Shown here in pieces: positions 11,646 to 24,110 of a DNA stretch of 64,000 bases. Source of the DNA: Glebionis coronaria (lineage: Eukaryota; Streptophyta; Magnoliopsida; Asterales; Asteraceae); assembly GCA_025667525.1 (NCBI GenBank), contig CM046875.1, positions 290,141,147 to 290,205,146 on the forward strand, read 5' to 3'. The notes under the pieces are model-generated. The model saw only the letters and a list, made by a program, of their open reading frames with translations. It was not told where the DNA came from and did not search any database. The stretch's first letter is position 1. Each line of letters starts with the position of its first letter. A program made the translations under genes and the position numbers.

Positions 11646-14121
11646 GTTTTGATCACAACCTACATCATCATGGTGGTATAAAGATTGTTCTCCTCATCCT
11701 CTTGTTATTTTTGATTATGTAATCTTGTATTTCTTTTACTTATGTATATGTATATGATGATGAATGATGATTAAAAATATTGTGTGGGGGTTTGGTGTTG
11801 ATAACCATGCTTAAAAAGATGAAAAACTATAAGAAACAAGGCTAAAATCTTGTTTAGATTGTTGGCTGTATAAAACAGTAAAGAACCACATGTTAGACTG
11901 ATAAAATGACATAGATTAATGGATATAAAGTAAGTAATATGTCTTGTACACATGTGAGAGTTGGACATGCAATGGAATCATTAAGATGAGTGAGATATGA
12001 TCAAAACAAGTTTAAAGTACAAATCTGAGTTCACTGTTTTGGACGATTTTTAGAAACTACTTAGAGGCTGATTCAACAGTAGCTATAGTAGAGCTAAATG
12101 GAGCACATATCATGTAGTTTATGTCATAAAAATTTGAGCTTCTATCTCCATATAGAACTCTAGATATGACAGTTTTGGTGAACATGAAAGTAAAAATCAG
12201 ATTTTGGAAATTAAAGTATAATAGTATTATATAAGCACTTAAATAAAAATAGTATAAAATGTGAATTAAAACCCACTAACTTATATAATACATTTATATA
12301 AATATGTATAAGGATAAATAAATGGACATTTTATAAAAATGGTAGTTTGATAAGTTTTATAAGTTATAAAACTATAAACATGATTTTTACGACTTTTTCG
12401 GCTATTACCGTAAAATTAACGTTTTTGTTAAATAAAACTTAGACGGTTGGACCCGTCTAATGTAAACTTTTATAAACTCATATACTGATATATAAACATA
12501 TATAACAAGTAAAAACCGATAAAACCCAAACTATATAACATACGGACATTAACGGGCTAAGTTAACATTATTGGACTAATAATACAACCAAATGGACTAA
12601 AACACTTATAAACTTATTTGTTGGGCTTAACCCATTTGGGCGCAACATGTAAAATGTAAATACTGATAATACAAGTATAAAATGGATTAATACAAGTTAA
12701 AGAACTTATAATAAGTTTACTGGATTAAAAATATGTAAATAGGTAAAACTAGTAAACTAGTATAAAAGTTATCGACACATAAACAAAAAAATGAGTGAAG
12801 GAGAATATATAAACCCACTTGATCATCATATATATAAAATCATCATATGTATACATAATTGTTATTTTTATAAAGTTATTGGATAAACGTCTAAGACCGA
12901 TTATTATTTATATAGGTTTCCGTGATTGAAGCACGTACCGTTCATCCGAATTGCCGATAACCCGCTTTCCCACATCAACGTGAGTTCATAGCCTCGCACT
13001 CTTTTAAATGTTTTTATGAAATGTTTTATAAACCCGCGAGGGAGATAACATGTTATTTTTTTATGAATTAGGACACCATTTGTCCCGATTGTTTGTTTAT
13101 TGATTTGGACCCGGATTATTGTATGACCCTATGAATGATTAAATGACCCAATAGATGAAATGAAATGGATTATTAAAGTTATGTTATGTCACTAAAAGTC
13201 CCATTAGCATGAATTGTGAACTACCGGGATTTGGTAGACGCTTATGCATATAATAGTACTATTTGGGGACGATCACCCCAGTTCGCGCCTTGACGGTTGA
13301 TCCTCGTCGTGCCACATTGATTGGTAAGCGAATTTATGTATGAGAAGATTTATATAGCGTCACCTTTGTGACGACACGCTAATTTTGATGGGCAAATGAG
13401 TTTCGGGCTAGCTACCCGTTGATTGTTTTAGTAAGGTAACAATGTCATGCGGCTTATAATAATCCAGTTAACTAAATACTACTATACGCACCGAATTACG
13501 ATGTATTGCCTGACTAGCAATACGGGGTCATACTATTGATATTATGTTCGTGTTTTGGTTTTCATAACCATATTCACATAACGGTTTTTATTTAACTTTA
13601 TACAACGTCGTAAGACGTATTGTATGATGTTCTACGACATTGGCTCGTATAATGATTTTTAAGGCAAATGCCTATATTATGATTTCGATAAGGATTTGTA
13701 TAAAAATGACTTTGGCTATTTTATGGCCAATTACAATGATTTGTACGAAATGATTTTTGGTAATAATTTTTATACCAAAGTTATATTGATGGAATTTATT
13801 AAACTCTATGAATTCACTCGGCATTATCGCTGACCTTTTCTTTTAACATGTTTTATCTCAGGTACTTGAAGGTAATTCTAGGGAAGACACCAAGAATTCA
13901 TGGCCCGCACTTAAATTATAATTTCCATTCAAACACTTTGTAAAACTTTGTATGAAATAATATGACTTGGGACCTATGTAAATTTGATATTTATGAATGG
14001 AAATGCTTTATTATTAAACGACGCGATTTTTATGCGTTGTCTATGATGTGAGTAATGTGCTATCCTGTAACACCAACGACTCTTCCGCTGTATTGAGTTG
14101 TATAAATTTGGGGGTGTTACA
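11636..14121 (+). repeat. Gypsy-1 5' LTR, truncated
   Basis: Co-linear with 20473-22968 over about 2.49 kb with scattered substitutions and small indels, ending in GTGTTACA. It lacks the first about 946 bp present in the 3' LTR. The breakpoint coincides with CAAAATCCATG, shared by both copies and lying at the start of the neighbouring Copia ORF. Short frames inside it are not genes. Confidence 0.92.
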
Positions 14122-14124
14122 GTT

Positions 14125-14136
14125 TGGTACTAGAGC
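14125..14136 (+). other. Gypsy-1 primer-binding site
   Basis: TGGTACTAGAGC lies 4 bases after the 5' LTR. It resembles the initiator-Met primer site TGGTATCAGAGC with two changes. Confidence 0.65.
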
Positions 14137-16737
14137 TCTCGTTATAGAGAACGAAAAATTTTTAAAACGAAGGTTTTTAATAAAACATTTCAAAATCTTT
14201 TAACTATAAACATTTTTCTAAAAATGTCTAAAAAATTTTTGACTATAACGGTGCCGAATAATTCCCGAGTTACCAACAAGGCCAGACTGAGAAGTGTTAT
14301 TTTAATATATATATATATATAACTTGGATTATATATATGATGTAATTTGATTACATGATTGTTTGATGATTATTTTGATATTTATACGAGTTATTTATAC
14401 GACGTAGATTGTCACAAGGAACCCTAAATCCCCTAGTAAATTAATCGAAGCTATTCTCGTAGGAATTCTAGCTATCCTAGATCTAAACCAAGTTGTGGAT
14501 ATTTATGATCCCAACAAATGGTTGATATTCGTAGAAATGTAAATATTAGTTGATTGCGATATTGAAGAAGAATTGGCGAGATTAAATCTGATATCGATTT
14601 CATGACGATCTTTCCATATAGAGTGGAGTTTGACAAAACGTTACCACCTAGAAAGATGTCATCTGATTCGTTTTCATCCAATTCTTAAATTGAAATCGAA
14701 AGGGTGAATGTTGCACTTGAGGCTGTCATTGGAACCATTACCCAAAAGCCTCATGCCACTAGTACCTTTCTGAGAAGTCTTATTGAATGTGTGAGTCATC
14801 TCATGCTAGTGACTCATTTGATAATTGTTGTTGTAAGAGCTATAGGATTGGAATTAAGTGTTGATCATATCGAGCTTTTATTGCCCTTTTAAGATCTAAG
14901 AATAAGATTGAAAGTATTGGAATATGAGGTAGGATATCGAATTGAGTACAAGTTGATTGAAACTTGAATAAAGTAAAATTTAACCCGAATGGAATAAGAA
15001 ATTGTTAAGAAGAATTCGTTAAGTTCTGTGATTGAATTATAAGGTTTTAATTGATTGTTGATTCGTGTTAAGGGTTGTTCCAAGGCCATAGTCCACTAAT
15101 GAGGATGCCTAGTGTCCAACAAATAAATTGAATAAATCTTCTTCTAAATGGGGACCGATGGATCTTTCGGGACATGTGGAACACCTAATGACTCTTGTAG
15201 ATTAGTATTCATTGTGGTATCTTTTGAAAATAATCCCTAACTTAACTGAGACATCAGTTGGTAGGATGAGTTCTGGGAATTGTATGACATAGTGACACGT
15301 AATGTGTTACGGTACAATTTTGACTTGTTTGTGATTAATGAAAAGACTACCTTTGATTGCTAAATTCTACATGTATCGATGATATCTATCTTTTCTTGCT
15401 TCTTCCTAATGCTCGCATTAGTGATGCAACCATTTAACAAGTACTCATCTCGAATTGAGTTACGTTGTGGATTATTCTTTTTGAGTGCCATCGAGGTCAT
15501 GCACCACACGATTAATTGGCTAAGCTCATTTCCTATCATATTGTAGTCAGTTCTTGGTGAACAACTTTTCATCGCTCTTTGGTAGATCACTCATTGTTTT
15601 TATAAGATAAAATAGTATCCTTTGAGAAAAATTGAATTTTCATCACTATAAGGATTATTCAAATTGAGATTTATAAGTGATTGTTATCGAAATGAATTTG
15701 TTTATAAAACACCTTGGGAAACTTAATTGTTTTCATAACAAAGAAAATCTTTGTAAATTTATTTTTGATTCTTATTTATGAATTAAGCATGAAAATGTTT
15801 TTATTATAAACATGATGATAAAATTTGACGAACTGAGTATTGCATCGTTAATCTTGAAATTGTATATAGTTGCGCGCCTACATACAATTTGGAATGGACC
15901 ATGCAAGACTGATTAGTAGTCACCATAAAACTAATGAATAAACACTACATTTTCTTTGAAGATTGTGAAAGATTAAATTTTATGAGATCTGCAAGAAGTG
16001 AAAAATAAGGACATAGTGTTAGGGACACCTACATATGTGCCTGTAGCATCTATTCTTCTGAGTCGAATTTAGTCATCTGTAGAAATTGTCTTATTTGACA
16101 ATTGACAATTCTTTCTTGTCCAATTCTCCCGTAGTGAGATTCTTAGGAAAGGTATCTGATTACCGAGTGTTGATACCCGACTGGATGTATTAATGTTCTT
16201 ATCATTTCTTATGATTTGAATTCATTTTAATGACCTGGGTGACGATCCGAGGAGCTTTCGAATGCGTACTCAAATTATGAAAACATGGGATATATTCATA
16301 TTCGTTAAATGTTTTCATCTGTATCTGATTTTGAAATTCTCTCGCGTAGATTATGCGTTGACCTTACTCTTTTAAGGTTAGTTATGTCTCCAGATATCCT
16401 TGAATTTGTGAAGAATCATGTGTTATTATTAGTATTTTGAGAAGTTCACATCTTATCGACGGCAATAAAACTGAAAAAGTTGATAGTTCCAGTAGAATAG
16501 ATTGATTGATTATGACATGACGACATTGTCTTAATTGATGGGAACCCGAGTAGAAATTCCCTAAAAGATAAGATGTTGATTATCAAAAGTAATCTCAATA
16601 ATTCTTGATGGATGACCATATCCTGCATTTAGACTTGAAATTTTATCGTGAATGGTTGTGAATTAGTCATAGATATTATAATTTAGAAAGAACCTAATAT
16701 GAATTTATTAAAAGATGTTTTCGTTATCTGAAACTTT
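14137..16737 (+). other. Decayed Gypsy-1 internal region, gag-protease side
   Basis: By position this should hold Gag and protease, but no frame stays open and I recognise no motif. A short TA microsatellite lies near 14310-14330. The sequence is AT-rich and full of stops on both strands, as expected of an old methylated insertion. Confidence 0.55.
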
Positions 16738-17340
16738 AGGAGGTATTTGCTGGTGAATTACCTAGACTTTCGCCATTAAGGCAAGTTGAATTTGGTATTG
16801 ATTATATTCTCGGTGCTGCGCCTGTGGCATGTGCACTGTACGTCAGCACCATCTGAACTAAAGGAATTACCGTACAACTGAGAGAGTTGTCGGAGAAAGA
16901 TTTTATCCTACCAAGCTCGTCATCATGAAGAGCTATGGTGTTATCATTCCTTATATTTATAGATTACTGTGAACTGAGTAAATTGACAATCGAAAAAGAT
17001 ATCCATGACTCGAAATGGAAGATTTGTTCGATCATTTACCAGGTTCTAGCATATGTTCTAAAGATTTGATCCTCGACATGGTTATCATCAACTTCGCATA
17101 TGCGAAAAAGATTATCTATTCCAATCACTACATCCGGTACTTGTAATGAACACTATGAGTTTCACGTGATGTCGTTTGGATTGACTAATACACATGTCGC
17201 ATACATAAATTTGGTGAATCACGTGTGTAGGCTGTAATTTGATAAATTCATGCTTGTGATCATTAAGGACCATTTGTTTGTTTATAAGAATAAGAATGAG
17301 TTAATAATCATTTATAAATTGACCTGAATTGGCTGAACCA
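16738..17340 (+). pseudogene. pol: Gypsy-1 reverse transcriptase remnant
   Basis: Broken frames give EVFAGELPRLSPLRQVEF and IDYILGAAPVA, the start of a Tekay/Del-type RT. Near 17140-17290 they give YEFHVMSFGLTNTH, then NLVNHVC and FDKFMLVIIKD. In living relatives the last segment reads as the catalytic FIDD region, so the aspartate pair is lost (IIKD). Many stops and frameshifts intervene. The enzyme is dead. Confidence 0.82.
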
Positions 17341-18414
17341 TAAAAACCTGTACCTTGAATAATTAACATGTGATTTAAGACTTAATCTTTTATATTAATT
17401 GACCGTGTGATTAATAGATAATGGAATCTATATTGACTCTTCAAAAATTTAGAGCCCTTTTAAGACTTTGGGTTTTACCAAAAAGAAAGTGAAAATGTGT
17501 TTCGACAAATGTTTTATCGAAAAGAACTTTGAGCGATTATTCCCTTATACACAAATCATTTAACTAAACTCCTGTTTAGGGGTAAATGTTTGTGTATACT
17601 TCTGGACATCTTAAGAAGAATTGAGGAAACAATATAAATTATGACTTGAAATTTGAAACGACAATTTTTGCTTTTCAACTAAGAAAATTTTTACCAAAGA
17701 ATAAAAGAAGGTTTTTCGAACATTTACGGATCTTACTAATTATTTTCGATAAATCAGCATAAATCGTGTTAATTAAATTCAAATGTATTTTGAACATTTT
17801 ATATAATTGGTCGAACTAAGAAATTTAAAATTTTTACGTTTACGTTTCATTAAAATTTAATAATTATTATTTAATTAATTGTAATAATTATCGACGCTTT
17901 AGACGTCGGATTGAGTAAAACAGATAAAAATAATAGTTGAGACGAAAGTGAAACTTAGAAAATGTGAAGAAAGAAATTTTGAATAAATACGGTCATGATA
18001 ATTATTTCACCAGGAAAGGTAAATGTAGATACTGACACATAATATAGAAAGAATAAAGAATTAATTAGGATGTGTTCCTTAATAATGAATGTGCAAAATA
18101 AATTGCTGAACAATTTAAAAAAATAGTCGATGATTGTAAAAAGAATAATATAGAAAAAAGGGGGGGTTCGCGGCTAATGTGAACCATTAGAATTGAGAAG
18201 CCGATGGCGCTAAATGATTAAAAGGTCACTTATGGTTGCCTAAATATGGAGATTTTAGGATATAGTTATGTTGGAATCTTGTAAGTATAAGTATTCTATT
18301 CCTGTCATTTCTGACTAAATGTATCTTTATCTGAAGAAGTTATACTGATGGCAAACTATGAAGGCAAACATCGCCTCATACATTAGTAAACGTCTAACTA
18401 TTACAAAGGTCATC
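17341..18414 (+). other. Decayed Gypsy-1 internal region, RNase H side
   Basis: Expected to hold RNase H and the integrase N-terminus, but I see no surviving motif. One detail stands out: CTGTTTAGGGGTAAAT (about 17570-17585) repeats the purine-rich sequence next to the 3' LTR (about 19509-19524). A short poly-G run occurs near 18161. Confidence 0.45.
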
Positions 18415-19526
18415 ATCTGAATTTGATTCGATTTGGGTCATCATCGACAGACTGACCAAATCTGCTAATATAATTCCTGTTAATGATAGATTCTTGGTAA
18501 AGAAATTGACTCTTTTGTATTTAAAGGAGTTGTGTAAACATAGTGTGCATGTATCGATCATCTCTATCAAGATCCTCGCTTCGCATCGAATTTCTAGAGA
18601 TTTGCTCAGAAGTCGTTGAGAACGAATCTTGATGAGAGTACTGTGTACCACCCCAATCGAAGGGATGAGGTAAAATAATGATACAAAATAGTATAAGTGT
18701 TGTTTTATGTTTGAACGATTGACCTTTGGTAATAAACCGTATAATCGCTTTCCTTTGGAGATATTATCATTGATAATTATCGTATTAGGATCGAGATAAT
18801 CTTGTTAGGATCTAAATATTAGAGCATCTGTAAGCAAGAGTTGAGATGAAGACACCCGACATACACCCACTGTGAGTTGGACACGTCTTTTAGGTTTAAG
18901 GTTTCCTATGATGGCGAACCTATCCCTGCGAAATATCCAACCCGCGAGACCTGAAATGATTGTTGAAATTAGGATCTGATTATTGACTACCGGTAGTGGG
19001 CAAGACGTTATGTGAATATGAAATGTAGATCTGGAAGTGCCAGATGGGTAGCGAAGTTATGCCAAAAATTTTAACCATGGAAAAATGAATTAATGATATG
19101 GAAGATCATGGGATATAAGTCCCCGTTGTATGGGACCATTGGGATGATGTAAAAATATTTGTTTGAAAGGCATATAAGCTGGATCTACCCTAGGACTTCA
19201 AGAGCAGCGTGAAATATGTTTCGTATGTCGAACTTGATGAAATGTCTATCAAGTGAGAATCTGATTGTTTCTTAGTAAAGTTTAGATCGGCAAAAAGATG
19301 CATTCATCAAAAACCCGTGAACATCATGGATAGAGAAAGTAAGTCAACATTAAGCCTGATCTTATTCCCGTAGTTATGTTTGATGAAACTCGCGTATTGT
19401 AATGAATTACACTTGTGAGTAAAGACCGAATGTGGAGGAAATACCCACATGGCTTTAACTCTATAAGAAGCGAGTAGTAAGGTAAGATGATCTTTGAGGA
19501 CAAAGATCCTGTTTAGGGGTAAATAC
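18415..19526 (+). pseudogene. pol: Gypsy-1 integrase remnant and polypurine tract
   Basis: At 18415-18640 the frame reads FDSIWVIIDRLTKSANIIPV, LYLKELCKHSV and VSIISIKILASHRISRDLL, a decayed Gypsy integrase core. The usual catalytic SDRD segment has become SIKI. At 19300-19480 traces of the C-terminal module survive, including KDRMWRKYPH, the normal end of Tekay/Del polyproteins. The purine-rich GTTTAGGGGTAAATAC follows directly before the 3' LTR at 19527. No intact chromodomain is visible. Confidence 0.78.
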
Positions 19527-22500
19527 TGTGACAATCCGTCAATATATGGTTGATATTTTATTCTCAAGTATTATTTAAAAATATTATTTTAATGTTAAAT
19601 TATGAACTCACTTATTTTTGGGAAGAAATTTGGATTTACGTCTTGAAGTAGCATCGACTACGTCTAAACCGGAGGATTCTACGTTACGTGCTTACGTTTA
19701 CATACACCGTTTTTGGTGACAGTCCGACATTTCAGAAAATAAATTTGTCCGTGAATATTATTTTCAGATTTTAAATTTGTGTTGGTTCATAAACTCACAA
19801 ATTTACGAGAAGAGATTAGGATTTACGATTTTATTTTAACGTCATTTATGACTAAACCGGAAACCTTAGGATTACGTATTTACATTTTCGAACTCCGTTT
19901 TTGATGAAACAATTTTTATTAGATTCGTTTTGTGCCGTTGATTCATAATTTTTAAAAACGTTTTTCGTAAAACGATCCGAGGGCACGCAAATCGAGGAAA
20001 CTAGAATCGAGGAATACCCCTAAATTAGTGGGATGGGACAAACTAATTTATCCCACCCCACTATACACATGGGACGACCACCAAGCTTCCACCACACCAA
20101 CATTGGTGTCAAGTGTAAGCTAAGTTGCTTAACACTTGTCACCTTAGCTTACTATGTAAGCCTTCCACCACCAAAACCACTTAACTCAAACTAGTAGCTC
20201 ATATCTCTCATGCAAATCAACTCAAATTCTCTCATCTCTCCCTCTATGTGCCGTCCCATATCATCACCACAACACCCCATTCATACAAAATTTAGCCACA
20301 AACATTTGTTATAATTAACATATGTTAATCTCCATTCAAAGAGATGAAGATTGATGCAAGTTTTAACATCCAAGGATAAGTTTTCAAGGGAGTCAAGGGC
20401 TGATTTTCCACAAGGTGTTCATGAAGATTGATGGACTTGAAGATGATATTGGTTTATCACAAGTTTCTCCATCAAAATCCATGTTTTGATCACAACCTAA
20501 ATCATCATGGTGGTATAAAGATTGTTCTCCTCATCCTCTTGTTATTTTTGATTATGTAATCTTGTATTTCTTTTAATTATGTATATGTATATGATGATGA
20601 ATGATGATTAAAAATATTGTGTGGGGATTTGGTGTTGATAAACATGCTTAAAAAGATGAAAAACTATAAGAAACAAGGCTAAAATCTTGTTTAGATTGTT
20701 GGCTGTATAAAACAGTAAAGAACCACATGTTAGGCTGATAAAATGGCATAGATTAATGGATATACAGTAAGTAATGTCTTGTACACATGTGAGAGTTGGC
20801 CATGCAATGGAATCATTAGGATGAGTGAGATATGATCAAAACAAGTTTAAAGTACAAATCTGAGTTCACTATTTTGGACGATTTTTAGAAAATACTTAGA
20901 GGCTGATTCAACAGTAGCTATAGAAGAGTTAAATGGATCACATATCATGTAGTTTATGTCATAAAAATTTGTGCTTCTATTTCCATATATAACTCTAGAT
21001 ATGGCAGTTTTGGTGAACATGAAAGTAAAAATCAGATTTTGGAAATTAAAGTATAATAGTATTATATAAGCACTTAAATAAAAATAGTATAAAATGTGAA
21101 TTAAAACCCACTAACTTATATAATACATTTATATAAATATGTATAAGGATAAATAAATTGACATTTTATAAAAATGGTAGTTTGATAAGTTTTATAAGTT
21201 ATAAAACTATAAACATGATTTTTACGACTTTTTCGGCTATTACCGTAAAATTAACGTTTTTGTTAAATAAAACTTAGACGGTTGGACCCGTCTAATGTAA
21301 ACTTTTATAAACTCATATACTGATATATAAACATATATAACAAGTAAAAACCGATAAAACCCGAACTATATAACATACGGACATTAACGGGCTAAGTTAA
21401 CATTATTGGACTAATAATACAACAAAATGGACTAAAACACTTATAAACTTATTTATTGGGCTTAACCCATTTGGTCCCAACATGTAAAATGTAAATTACT
21501 GATAATACAAGTATAAAATGGATTAATACAAGTTAAAGAACTTATAATAAGTTTATTGGACTTAAAATATGTAAATAGGTAAAACTAGTAAACTAGTATA
21601 AAAGTTATCGACACATAAACACAAAAATGAGTGAAGGAGAATATATAAACCCACTTGATCATCATATATATAAAATCATCATATGTATACATAATTGTTA
21701 TTTTTATAAAGTCATTGGACAAACGTCTAAGACCGATTAATATTTATATAGGTTTCCGTGATTGAAGCACGTACCGTACATCCGAATTGCCGATAACCCG
21801 CTTTCCCACATCAATGTGAGTTCATAGCCTCGCACTCTTTTAAATAGTTTTATGAAATGTTTTATAAACCGTGAGGGAGATAACATGTTAGTTTTTATGA
21901 ATTAGGACACCATTTGTCCCGATTTTTTGTTTATTGATTTGGACCCGGATGATTGTATGACCCTATGAATGATTAAATGACCCGATAAATGACCCGATAG
22001 ATGAAATGAAATGGATTATTAAAGTTAGGTTATGTCACTAAAAGTCCCATTAGCATGAATTGTGAACTACCAGGATTTGGTAGACGCTTATGCATATAAT
22101 AGTACTATTTGGGGACGATCACACCAGTTCGCGCCTTGACGGTTGATCCCCGTCGTGCCACATTGATTGGTAAGTGAATTTATGTATGAGAAGATTTATA
22201 TAGCGTGACCTTTGTGACGACACGCTAATTTAGATGGGAAAATGAGTTTCGGGGTAGCTACCCGTTGTTTGTTTTAGTAAGGTAACAATGACATGCGGCT
22301 TATAATAATCCAGTTAACGAAATACTACTATACACACCGAATTACGATGTATTGCCTGACTAGCAATACGGGGTCATACTATTGATATTATGTTCGTGTT
22401 TTGGTTTTCATAACCATATTCATATAACGGTTTTTATTTAACTTTATACAACATCGTAAGACGCATTGCATGATGTTTTTACGACATTGGCTCGTATAAT

Positions 22501-22968
22501 GATTTTTAAGGCAAATGCCTATATTATGATTTCGATAAGGATTTGTATAAAAATGACTTTGGCTATTTTATGGCCAATTACAATGATTTGTACGAAATGA
22601 TTTTTGGTAATAACTTTTATACCAAAGTTATATTGATGGAATTTATTAAATTCTATGAATTCACTCGGCGTTATCCCTGACCTTTTCTTTTAACATGTTT
22701 TATCTCAGGTACTTGAAAGTAATTCTCGGGAAGACAACAAGAATTCATGGCCCGCACTTAAATTATAATTTCCATTCAAACACTTTGTAAAACTTTGTAT
22801 GAAATAATATGACTTGGGACCTATGTAAATTTGATATTTATGAATGGAAATGCTTTATTATTAAACGACGCGATTTTTATGCGTTGTCTATGATGTGAGT
22901 AATGTGCTATCCCGTAACACCAACGAGTCTTCCGCTGTATTGAGTTGTATAAATTTGTGGGTGTTACA
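19527..22968 (+). repeat. Gypsy-1 3' LTR (full length)
   Basis: A 3442-bp LTR beginning TGTGACAATCC after the polypurine tract and ending GTGTTACA. Its last about 2.49 kb matches the truncated 5' copy. A long stem-loop lies at 20105-20143 in the portion missing from the 5' copy. No protein-coding content recognised. Confidence 0.92.
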
Positions 22969-23148
22969 TTGGTGGTTACATTTCATCATTAATCTATATT
23001 TCACTTTCTCTCTCTTCCTCCCTTTTCTCTCCTTTCTCTCTCTACACCCTCATCTCCTTCATCTCCTCTTTATATTATTTAATCAATTCCTTCATCTAAT
23101 CAATCCAATCCATCATGTAGAATAAGCTAAGATTTGCGTAGACCTTCA
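22969..23148 (+). repeat. Element X 5' LTR remnant
   Basis: Matches 38977-39155 (TTGGTGGTTACATTTCATC through to TAGACCTTCA). The rest of this LTR should lie left of Gypsy-1 but has been lost. Pyrimidine-rich CTCTCTCT tracts and ATCAATCCA-like repeats are present. Confidence 0.9.
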
Positions 23149-23150
23149 AT

Positions 23151-23168
23151 TGGTATCAAGAGCCAAGG
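23151..23168 (+). other. Element X primer-binding site
   Basis: TGGTATCAAGAGCCAAGG begins two bases after the LTR end. It resembles the initiator-Met tRNA primer site with one inserted A, the same variant form as Copia-1. Confidence 0.8.
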
Positions 23169-23704
23169 TTAGATTGGTTTATTCTTGCTTTTATTTTAAT
23201 TGATTTTGGTGGGTTTTGATTTTTTCATGCTTAAATCTTAAAAAAGTTTGTGTTTTTATGCTTTAAATCATAATCAAATCATTGGGTTTACTTATTTTAT
23301 ATAAAATCACAAATTTTTATTTAAAAATCTCGAATTTTATCCTTAAAAAGTTTGTATTTTTATAAAAAGTTTGTATTTTTTATAAAAATCATTTCTTTTC
23401 TAATTTTTTTTTCTCATTTTTTTTTTCTTTTTGTCTATCCATTTTATAAATTTTTTTTATCAATTTTATCACTTTAAAAAGTTTTTTTCAATTTTAGAAA
23501 GTTTTTGGATCATGTTGAATTTTAAAAAAAAATCATCAGTTTTATCAAGTTTAATTATTTTTATTATTAGTTTTATTTTATCAATTTTATAATCATTTGT
23601 CCAATCAGATCTTCTTGTAATCAGTTTTTCCAAAAAGTCTCAAACAGTCGTTGGTTTTTGGTCCAATTTTTAGTATAAGTCTTCTTGTCCAACAGTCCAA
23701 TTTT

Positions 23705-24110
23705 TTCCGAACGAAAGCTTTTTCCGAACGAACGTTTTCCGAACGAAATATTATTCCAAACGAACCATTATTCCGAGTGAACAGAATTATTCCGGATGAA
23801 GGAATTATTCCGAATGAAGGGATTATTCCGGATGAAGGGATTATTCCGGATGAAGGGTTTTTAATCCGCATGAAGGGTTTTTATTCCGCATGAACGGTTT
23901 TTGTTCCGCATGAACGGTTTTATTCCGCATGAACGGTTTTATTCCGCATGAACGGTTTTATTCCGCATGAACGGTTTTATTCCGCATGAACGGTTTTATT
24001 CCACATGAACGGTTTTATTCCGCATGAACGGTTTTATTCCGCCTGAACCATTTTCTTTTTCCGTCTGAACCCGTTGTTTTTCCGAATGAACATGTATTCC
24101 GAATGAAGAA
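23705..24110 (+). repeat. ATTCCG minisatellite in element X leader
   Basis: Starts with TTCCGAACGAA units, becomes 20-bp ATTCCGGATGAAGGGATT-type units, then a nearly perfect 19-bp array ATTCCGCATGAACGGTTTT of about nine copies (about 23880-24050), and decays again. The preceding stretch 23169-23704 is T-rich leader with no gene. Confidence 0.93.

Larger units (their letters stand above)
11636..22968 (+). mobile_element. Gypsy-1, decayed Tekay/Del-like element
   Basis: A plus-strand Gypsy element: truncated 5' LTR (11636-14121), primer-binding site, about 5.4 kb of decayed internal region with RT and integrase remnants, and a full 3' LTR (19527-22968). Its right side abuts LTR sequence of element X (TTGGT first), so it inserted in X's 5' LTR. 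Its left side is joined to an unrelated Copia ORF, so no target duplication can be seen. Confidence 0.9.

Noticed and set aside
23151..23168. tRNA-like sequence
   Set aside because: These and similar TGGTATCA-type sites are primer-binding sites complementary to a tRNA 3' end, with no cloverleaf around them.
23850..24055. CRISPR-like regular repeats (19-bp units)
   Set aside because: Units are directly tandem without unique spacers, in an LTR element of plant type. It is a minisatellite.
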